A stretch of 64,000 nucleotides of DNA from NCBI GenBank assembly GCA_947589075.1, contig CANQBS010000002.1, positions 37,656 through 101,655 on the forward strand, written 5' to 3'. Positions 57,151-64,000 of this stretch are shown here, in pieces. This DNA comes from an uncultured Acetatifactor sp. (lineage in GTDB: Bacteria > Bacillota > Clostridia > Lachnospirales > Lachnospiraceae). The number at the start of each line of letters is the position of its first letter. Within the stretch, counting starts at the first letter, position 1. The position numbers and the translations under genes are program-made. Under the pieces are notes generated by a model, which was not told the DNA's origin, searched no databases, and worked only from the letters and a program-made list of their open reading frames with translations.

Positions 57151-57337
57151 TAAAGGGTGTGCTGGGAAAAATAAAGGGACTTTTTTATTTTTGCTTTTTA
57201 TTGAAAGAATATGCAGGCTGGAATATAATGATACAAGGGGATTTCGAGAGCACGAAGTGCGGAGAAATCCGTGTATCATAGGCGACCAAATACCTTTTGT
57301 CGCCCACATTATATAATACAAACAGGAAGGATAGATC

Positions 57338-60300
57338 ATGGGTATCAGGATTAAAAGGTATGCTTATGTCACATTAAAAGTATCGGAGCGGGAGAGCGAA
57401 GCGGTGAAGCTGGCGGCGGTAAACCTGAAGAGAGATCTGGTCAGAACCCTGGACTGTCGGGTGAATTCCGAAGCCGATGTGCCGAAGATACAGATCATAG
57501 CCGGAACTGCGGGAATATCGGAAGAGATAGGAGAAAAGGCGGATCTGGAGCAGTTAAAGGACGGGCAGGGACGATATCGCAGGGAAGCCTTCCTGATCCA
57601 GGAAAAGGACGGGGAGCTTTTGATCGCCGGAACGGACAGGCGGGGAACGATATACGGGATTTATGATTTCTGTGAATGGCTGGGAGTCTCTCCCTGGTAC
57701 TTTTTTGCGGATGTACCTGTGCGGGAGCGGAAGGAAGCCTGCCTGGAGACCGGTTTTTGCAGGACGGATTATCCTTCTGTGGAGTACAGGGGTATTTTTA
57801 TCAACGACGAGGAAGAGCTGGAGCACTGGGTACAGCGTTATATGGGTGAGGAAACCATCGGCGTAAAAACCTATGAAAAGATTTTTGAACTGCTGCTTCG
57901 GCTGAAAATGAACTATATCTGGCCTGCCATGCATGTGAATTCCTTTAATTTAAAACAGGAGAACGGGGCTCTGGCGGACCGGATGGGTATTGTGGTGGGA
58001 ACCTCTCACTGCGACATGCTCATGCGCAGCAACAACAGAGAGTGGAGACCCTGGCTTAGGAAAAAGGGATACACTGACGTAGAGTACGATTATTCCATGG
58101 AAGGGCGCAACAGGGAGATTTTGAAGGAATATTGGCGGGAAAGCATTGAACAGAACCGGGATTTTGAAGTGGCATATACCCTGGGGATGAGAGGTATCCA
58201 TGATTCAGGGATGGAAGGGCGGGCCATGAGGGGGCTTGCCGGAGAACAGCTTCTGCAGGCAAAAAAGGAGCTGCTGGAGCTGATCCTGCAGGATCAGGAG
58301 GAAATGCTTTCCCAGGTGCTGGGAAAAGATAACAGCAGGCAGGTTTTGAAGACCTTTGTCCCTTATAAGGAGGTCCTGGAGCTTTATGATCACGGTCTTC
58401 AGGTGCCGGAGGATCTGACCCTCATCTGGGTGAATGACAATTACGGCCATGTCCGGCGCTACCCCAATGATCAGGAAAAGAAAAGGGCAGGAGGCAACGG
58501 CATCTATTACCACAATTCCTACTGGGCGCCCTCCGGGAAATCCTATCTTTTTATCTGCTCCATCCCGCTGGCGCATACTCGCAATGAGCTGAAGAAGGCC
58601 TGGAAAGAAGGAATCCGCAAAATCTGGGTAACGAATTTCGGCGCCATGAAGCCCCTGGAAATGCAGATGAGCTTTTATGCCAGGCTGGCATGGGATGTGG
58701 GAAAAGAGAATGCCCTGACGGATGATGAAGAGTCCTTTATAGCCGGATGGATCGACAGCTGCTTCAGCGGCTCTCACGGCAGGGAGCTTGCGCCCCTGCT
58801 TCTGGAATTCGACCAGCTCACCAACGCAAGGAAGCTGGAGCAGATGGATGAGGACGCTTTTTCCCAGACAGCTTACGGGGATGAAGCGGCGGTCCGGATC
58901 CATCGCTATGAGAGAATCCTGAAAAAGGCCGATGAGGTTTATGGTTCTTTGCCCAGGCAGGAGAAGGACGCCTTTTTCCAGCTGGTGCTGATGAAGATCC
59001 ACGCCGCTTATTTTACCAACTGCATGTATTATTATGCAGACCGCAGCAATCTGTGCGTGGAACAGGGAAAATTCCCGGCGGCTGTTTCCTATGTGAAAAA
59101 ATGCAGGGAGTATGATCTGGCAAGACAGAAAATGCTGTATTACTATAACCATGTGATGTCCAACGGGAAATGGAACGGCATTCTCACCCCGGAGGATTTT
59201 CCGCCCCCAAGGACGGCCATGTTTCCTGCATGTAAGCTGCCTCTTTCGTCCGGGGATTTTCCCGGGGATTCCCCGGAGAAAGCCGATTCTTCTGGTGGAA
59301 AACAAAGGCTGTTGGTCACCCTCTGGAACGGGGGACGGGAAATTGTTTTTTACAGGAATCACAGGGTCTGGGGAACCGGGAGATTTACAGAAGCAGGTTC
59401 GGCAAAATGGATCGAGCTTGCCAATGCAGGGGAAGGAGAGCTTCAGGTAAAGCTGGAAGGGCCTGACTGGCTTCAGATCGAGGAAAAAGAGCTTGCGGTA
59501 AAGGAGGAGGTCCGGGTGCTTCTCCAGGCAAAGCCCGAAAATCCTGAAAATCCCGAAGGACCCAGAAAATTCGAAAGATCCGGAAAACCTGAAGAACCCG
59601 GAAAACCCGAAGAGCCCGAAGGGTTTGAAGAGCATACTGACAATAAGGCGCATATTCCTGTCCAACCTGAACAGACCAAAGCTGTCTTGCAGGTAACCTG
59701 CAGCGCCACGGGCGAAGTCCTGCAGATTCCCGTAAGGCTGGAGGAGCGGGAAATATCCTTGCCTGAGGGAGGGGGCGTGAGGATGCGCCATATTGCCTGG
59801 GAAGAGGACGGCCGCATTGTGGCGGAGGCGCAGGACGCCTTCCCGGAGGAAGAGGCAGCAGGGTTTGTGGAAACGAGATTATCCTCCCAGGTGGGCTGGG
59901 AGCGGATCCTCAACCTTGCCAGGGATCACGGCGCCCTGGCAGAAGCAAAGGAGCCGGGGGCAAGGCTGGATTACTGGTTTTTCAATCAGTCCGAAGGCAG
60001 TTTTGTCCTGGAGCTGCATCGCTTCCCTTCCTTAAATTCGGTAGGGGAGATCCGGGTCGGCGTGTCCCTGGATGAGGAACCCATGCAGGTGCTCGCTACA
60101 GCTTCCAATGATGAACACAAAGGAACCTGGGACGAAAATGTGAAAAATAATGTGGACAAGCTGTATCTGACCCTGCCTTATCTGACGGCCGGGCTTCACC
60201 GGATCAGCTTCCATGCCATAGACCGATATTTTGCTTTCAGCCGCTTTGTGATCTATACAGAGAACCGCAGGGAAAATTCCCTTGCCCTGAAGGAGGGCGA

Positions 60301-61168
60301 CCAGCATTTGCCAAAGGAGCTGGATGTTTTGAAATATGCAGATGATTTCTATGGGGAAATCGAGCTGCCGCTCCGTCCTGTATTGTATCTTCCGCAGGGC
60401 GCATCCAGGGACAGCTTATCCATGGAGGATATCTATCTGACTCCGGAATCAGCAGGACATCCGGTAACGCCGGCCCAGATCCTGGAGAAGGCAAGGGAAC
60501 CCTTTGCCAAAAGATCGGAGATGTCGGATGCGGAGGCAGAAAGAGTTCTCATCGACGCCGGCGCCGCCCTGGCTCAGACTCCCTTCGCCTATACGTCCTG
60601 CAGAAACTGGAATTATTGCTGTGGCGTCAGCCATGGAGGGACGAGCCTTGCCATGTATTTGAGGGGCGGCCACCCGGCGGGCAGGGTTCAATCTGCGGGC
60701 AGTGTCCCTTCGACCGACAGCGGCCAATTCGCTGGCAGTGTTTATCCGGCAGGCAGCATCCTGCCTACAGACAGAGCTCAATTCGCCGACAGCGCCTATC
60801 CGGCAGGCAATACCAAGTCAGCAGACGGCGCCCAGGCAGCAGTTCCTGAACTCCACTACCGGCTCAGGCTGGGGGGAGGAACCTATCATATCTGGATGCT
60901 GCTTTATATGTGGGGAGTGGAACATTCCCATTTCTATCTGGAAGTGGACGGAAAGAGGATTCCTGAGAAGGAGCTGATGGAAGGAAAGCCCATATGGCGT
61001 TATTCCTCCTGCCAGGTGTGGAAATGGGTGCCCGTTTACACCTGCGAACTGGGGGCAGGAGAGCATCTGCTGACAGTCGGATTCCTGTCCCATGGACTTA
61101 GACTGGACAGCATTTATCTGACCGATGGGGAAGAACTGCCCCCTGCGGATCCGGAAAGGGAGGAATAG
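57338..61168 (+). CDS. GH115 family glycosyl hydrolase (alpha-glucuronidase-type)
   Basis: YRGIFINDEEELEHWVQRYMGEETIGVKTYEKIFELLLRLKMNYIWPAMHVNSFN...MGIVVGTSHCDMLMRSNNREW...YTLGMRGIHDSGME. Confidence 0.88.
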   Translation: MGIRIKRYAYVTLKVSERESEAVKLAAVNLKRDLVRTLDCRVNSEADVPKIQIIAGTAGISEEIGEKADLEQLKDGQGRYRREAFLIQEKDGELLIAGTDRRGTIYGIYDFCEWLGVSPWYFFADVPVRERKEACLETGFCRTDYPSVEYRGIFINDEEELEHWVQRYMGEETIGVKTYEKIFELLLRLKMNYIWPAMHVNSFNLKQENGALADRMGIVVGTSHCDMLMRSNNREWRPWLRKKGYTDVEYDYSMEGRNREILKEYWRESIEQNRDFEVAYTLGMRGIHDSGMEGRAMRGLAGEQLLQAKKELLELILQDQEEMLSQVLGKDNSRQVLKTFVPYKEVLELYDHGLQVPEDLTLIWVNDNYGHVRRYPNDQEKKRAGGNGIYYHNSYWAPSGKSYLFICSIPLAHTRNELKKAWKEGIRKIWVTNFGAMKPLEMQMSFYARLAWDVGKENALTDDEESFIAGWIDSCFSGSHGRELAPLLLEFDQLTNARKLEQMDEDAFSQTAYGDEAAVRIHRYERILKKADEVYGSLPRQEKDAFFQLVLMKIHAAYFTNCMYYYADRSNLCVEQGKFPAAVSYVKKCREYDLARQKMLYYYNHVMSNGKWNGILTPEDFPPPRTAMFPACKLPLSSGDFPGDSPEKADSSGGKQRLLVTLWNGGREIVFYRNHRVWGTGRFTEAGSAKWIELANAGEGELQVKLEGPDWLQIEEKELAVKEEVRVLLQAKPENPENPEGPRKFERSGKPEEPGKPEEPEGFEEHTDNKAHIPVQPEQTKAVLQVTCSATGEVLQIPVRLEEREISLPEGGGVRMRHIAWEEDGRIVAEAQDAFPEEEAAGFVETRLSSQVGWERILNLARDHGALAEAKEPGARLDYWFFNQSEGSFVLELHRFPSLNSVGEIRVGVSLDEEPMQVLATASNDEHKGTWDENVKNNVDKLYLTLPYLTAGLHRISFHAIDRYFAFSRFVIYTENRRENSLALKEGDQHLPKELDVLKYADDFYGEIELPLRPVLYLPQGASRDSLSMEDIYLTPESAGHPVTPAQILEKAREPFAKRSEMSDAEAERVLIDAGAALAQTPFAYTSCRNWNYCCGVSHGGTSLAMYLRGGHPAGRVQSAGSVPSTDSGQFAGSVYPAGSILPTDRAQFADSAYPAGNTKSADGAQAAVPELHYRLRLGGGTYHIWMLLYMWGVEHSHFYLEVDGKRIPEKELMEGKPIWRYSSCQVWKWVPVYTCELGAGEHLLTVGFLSHGLRLDSIYLTDGEELPPADPEREE

Positions 61169-62025
61169 GTGTCCCTTATTACCAATGCGGTGCCCGCAGC
61201 CATAACTGCCAGGGCCGCCAGATACATGCCAGTCAGCGGCTCATGCAGGAAAACAAAGGAGAAGAAGGCTCCGATAAAGGGAGCCACCGCGTAATATGCG
61301 CTGGTTTTCGCCGCTCCCAGGGTATTTTGTGCGCGGATGTACAGGAAAATACTTAAACCATAGGCGACAAATCCCAAAAGCAGCGCAAGAAGGATATAGA
61401 TGGGCTGCGGCATGGTTTCCCTTTTGATACACGCAATGATCAGAGAACCAAGCCCGGAAAAGATGCCCTTCAGAAAGACGATTTCATAGGTGCTTTTGGA
61501 AGAAATGTTTTTTGTGCAGTTATTTTCAAAGCCCCAACAGACTGTTGCCAGAAGGACCAGCAGGGAGCCATAGGAAAAATGAAAGCTGTCCGTTCCCTCA
61601 AATGAAAGCAGGATACTGGATAAGGTGATCAGAGCTATGGCTCCCCAGAGCTTTCGGGATACGGCTTCCTTAAAGATTACCAGTGCAATGACCGTTGTGG
61701 CCACAATTTCAAAATTGCCCAGCAGAGACGCATTGGAGGAGGAGCCGTAACGGATTCCCAGCATGAGAAAAATAGGGGCGGCAATGTCCAGCCCGATCAT
61801 GCCGATCACGAAAGGCAGGTCTTTCCGGTCCAGCTTTGCGCTCTTCTCCTGTTTGTTGAACAAGGACATGATGCCAATCCCCGTTCCCGCTCCCAGATAA
61901 AGGAGGGCAGCCATTGTGGCGGCTCCCACATGGTTCAGAAGCAGCTTTGAAAAAGGTACGTTGATGGCGTAAAAAGCAGCGGCCAGCAAAGCATATAGGA
62001 TGGATTTCGCTTTTTGTATTTTCAT
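61114..62025 (-). CDS. EamA/DMT family transporter
   Basis: ALLAAAFYAINVPFSKLLLNHVGAATMAALLYLGAG...; ten TM-like segments, two EamA repeats. Confidence 0.88.
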   Translation of the reverse strand: MKIQKAKSILYALLAAAFYAINVPFSKLLLNHVGAATMAALLYLGAGTGIGIMSLFNKQEKSAKLDRKDLPFVIGMIGLDIAAPIFLMLGIRYGSSSNASLLGNFEIVATTVIALVIFKEAVSRKLWGAIALITLSSILLSFEGTDSFHFSYGSLLVLLATVCWGFENNCTKNISSKSTYEIVFLKGIFSGLGSLIIACIKRETMPQPIYILLALLLGFVAYGLSIFLYIRAQNTLGAAKTSAYYAVAPFIGAFFSFVFLHEPLTGMYLAALAVMAAGTALVIRDTYSSLSGSAGGSSSPSVR

Positions 62026-62389
62026 TTTTTGATCTGTTCTCCCTCAAATCAGTCTCTTCCCGTGAGCCGTAAAGCGCATGCTTTATGAACGAAAGAATCA
62101 AACGCCGCTGCAGCGCCACGCCTGCGCATTGGGCGAGTTCTGGAGTTTATTATACTCTATCTGTTAGGAAAAGGCAAATAATTCAATTATTCTGTTGTTT
62201 ATGGCGTTTCTGCCGTTTTCACCGGATTTTAGAGAAATTACATATTGACTGACCGAAAGCTGAGATGATTACTTGCAGCGTAAACGGGTGTATGCATGAA
62301 GGGTTTATTTTACATCAAATATCGGATTAAATAAAATAAATATATAAAATTAATCATTATAATTACAAATAAAAAAGGAGGGTGCCATT

Positions 62390-63034
62390 ATGAACAAGGA
62401 AGAAAAATGCACTGAAGGAGAGCATATGACAGGTAAAGAAAAACTCACTATGGAGGAGGCAATGCAGGCTCTGGAAGGGAAAAATCATACCCTGGACGAT
62501 TATTATGCCCTGCCGGATGATCTGCGGGTAGAGCTGATCGACGGGAAATTTTTCGTCATGGAATCTCCCACTTCGTTCCATCAGCTGGCAGCAGGAGAAA
62601 TCTACTATCAGATTCAGAATTTTCTCAAAGAAAATAAGGGAGATTGCATGGCGTTTATTTCTCCTGTGGATGTGCGTCTGGACTGCGATGACCGTACCAT
62701 GGTGGAGCCGGATGTGATCATTGTATGCGACCGGAAAAAGATTGAGCGTTGGGGGATCATGGGAGTGCCGGATTTTGTCCTGGAGGTGCTCTCTCCCTCT
62801 ACCAGCCGCAAGGACTCTGTTCTGAAGCTGAAAAAATACATCAATGCCGGAGTGAAGGAGTATTGGATGATCGATCCCAAGTCCATGAAGCTGGTGGTCT
62901 TTAACCTGACGGAGCGGGCGGAATATAATCCTGAGATCTATGGTCTGACCGGGAAAGCGCCGATTGCTTTATATGAAGGGAGGCTTCAGATTGATTTAGA
63001 AACCGTGGGAAATCTCATCCGGGAATTTTCCTGA
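62390..63034 (+). CDS. Uma2 family (DUF820) putative endonuclease
   Basis: YYALPDDLRVELIDGKFFVMESPTSFHQLAAGEIYYQI...VEPDVIIVCDRKKI...PDFVLEVLSPSTSRKD; SD aaaggaggg. Confidence 0.88.
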   Translation: MNKEEKCTEGEHMTGKEKLTMEEAMQALEGKNHTLDDYYALPDDLRVELIDGKFFVMESPTSFHQLAAGEIYYQIQNFLKENKGDCMAFISPVDVRLDCDDRTMVEPDVIIVCDRKKIERWGIMGVPDFVLEVLSPSTSRKDSVLKLKKYINAGVKEYWMIDPKSMKLVVFNLTERAEYNPEIYGLTGKAPIALYEGRLQIDLETVGNLIREFS

Positions 63035-63042
63035 CCGGGTGA

Positions 63043-63140
63043 GCAATCCACCGCACGCACGGCATAGCACGGCATAGCACGGCATAGCCGGGTAAATGCC
63101 GCTACGCGGTGCTTCCAGCATAGCGGGTAACGGCAAGGCC
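63043..63140. repeat. Repeat copy sharing core with 44581-44622, with CACGGCATAG tandem insert
   Basis: GCAATCCACCGCACG + (CACGGCATAG)x3 + GTAAATGCCGCTACGCGGTGCTTCC. Confidence 0.7.
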
Positions 63141-63252
63141 AACTTGAAAAATATGTCTGACATCTTCGGGAAAACACTGAAACCATCTTGATTTTGTTCG
63201 CAATATCGAGTATAATATATGAGTAGAAAAAGGTCGTCAGGGGGCGAGAATA

Positions 63253-63468
63253 ATGAAATATCTGTCCATTCGTCAGACAGCGGAACGCTGGGGAATCTCA
63301 ACCCGGCGCATACAAATTTTATGTGCGGAAGGGCGTGTGCCTGGCGCAGTCAGGATTGATTACTCGTGGGCAATACCAGACGATGAGCCGAAGCCAAAGG
63401 ATGCGAGGATCAAGAGTGGAAAGTATATAAAGCAGAAAAACGAGGCGAAAAACAGTGAAGCTAATTGA
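63253..63468 (+). CDS. Small HTH/excisionase-like DNA-binding protein
   Basis: MKYLSIRQTAERWGISTRRIQILCAEGRVPGAVRIDYSWAIPDD MerR/Xis-like winged HTH. Confidence 0.7.
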   Translation: MKYLSIRQTAERWGISTRRIQILCAEGRVPGAVRIDYSWAIPDDEPKPKDARIKSGKYIKQKNEAKNSEAN

Positions 63469-63624
63469 ATCGTCAAGGAGATCGCAAAGCGCAAGCCCCT
63501 CCGCGCCGTCTTCCGCGATTCCGGCTTTGCCTCCAGCCCGGAAAAAATCAATGTATTTGAGATCTTCAAGCTCTATATGCCGGAGGACGCTGGCGACATT
63601 CAAAAGCGCGTGAGAGTGATTTAA
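63469..63624 (+). pseudogene. C-terminal remnant of a restriction-modification-type DNA methyltransferase
   Basis: Frame reads IVKEIAKRKPLRAVFRDSGFASSPEKINVFEIFKLYMPEDAGDIQKRVRVI*, with no start or upstream catalytic domain. Confidence 0.6.
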
Positions 63625-63635
63625 GGGGGATAGAG

Positions 63636-64000
63636 ATGGACAACAACAGCTTAATACCAAAGAATTCTGATACTCCTACAATCAATATGAGTGCCCTATG
63701 CCGCAATTCGATTGAGTTGATTCGGTATGCCCGAAAGATTGCTGCCAATCAAGTGAATTTTGTGCAGCTCATGACGTACTATGTTCTTGGATATTGGATC
63801 GTTGAGGAACAGCAGTCCGGCAGGGAGCGTGCCGGTTACGGCAAGAAAGTCATTCAGACGCTCTCTGATGCGTTGAACGCAGAGTTTGGCAAGGGCTTCT
63901 CGGTTGATACCCTTGAAAATACAAGAAAATTTTACCTTAGCTATCAGAATCGAATTTCCGAAACAGTGCTTCGGAAATTCGTTGAGCAAAAATCCGATAC
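63636..64000 (+). CDS. DUF1016 (YhcG-like PDDEXK nuclease) N-terminal domain, truncated by window end
   Basis: RKIAANQVNFVQLMTYYVLGYWIVEEQQSGRERAGYGKKVIQTLSDALNAEFGKGFSVDTLENTRKFYLSYQN. Confidence 0.82.
   Translation, partial: MDNNSLIPKNSDTPTINMSALCRNSIELIRYARKIAANQVNFVQLMTYYVLGYWIVEEQQSGRERAGYGKKVIQTLSDALNAEFGKGFSVDTLENTRKFYLSYQNRISETVLRKFVEQKSD

Noticed and set aside
58205-59791. 528-aa minus-strand ORF inside the GH115 gene
   Set aside because: Antisense shadow; phenylalanine/proline-rich composition mirrors the repeat region on the sense strand
63061-63090. CACGGCATAG repeats as a CRISPR array
   Set aside because: 10-bp units directly adjacent with no spacers; no cas genes

Overview
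The window is a contiguous chromosomal segment of a Lachnospiraceae-like Clostridia bacterium (lineage inferred from protein families and codon style). No transposase, prophage, rRNA operon or CRISPR array was recognised. Left to right it holds: a lon 3' end, engB, an AI-2E transporter and truA; an orphan OmpR-type regulator; traX-like and mntP; a cold-shock gene with a long leader; an IbrB/IbrA-like ParB/PAPS-reductase pair; a PTS EIIA(Glc)-like protein; tRNA-Pro(UGG); a full F1Fo ATP synthase operon; a GH38 alpha-mannosidase; a cobalamin-riboswitch BtuFCD plus adenosyltransferase cluster; a UvrD-like helicase; an Rpn nuclease; a radical SAM/SPASM protein; several HTH regulators; LysR/msrA; a split chromate transporter; a PHP phosphatase; metF; azlCD; a hybrid histidine kinase; a carbohydrate locus (AraC, GH35, DUF5107-TPR, GH115, DMT transporter); and a decayed restriction-like region at the right edge. 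The most striking observation is the ATP synthase operon. It has no separate atpH. One uninterrupted 750-aa ORF instead reads as b-like stalk + delta C-terminal domain + complete alpha subunit, which conflicts with the normal 3-alpha:1-delta stoichiometry. Other leads are two multi-hairpin repeat families, paralogous XRE regulators sharing an operator-like palindrome, an EIIA-like protein lacking both active-site histidines, a receiver domain lacking key acidic and lysine residues, and in-frame minisatellites in the glycoside hydrolases. All family calls are by eye; no database search was run.
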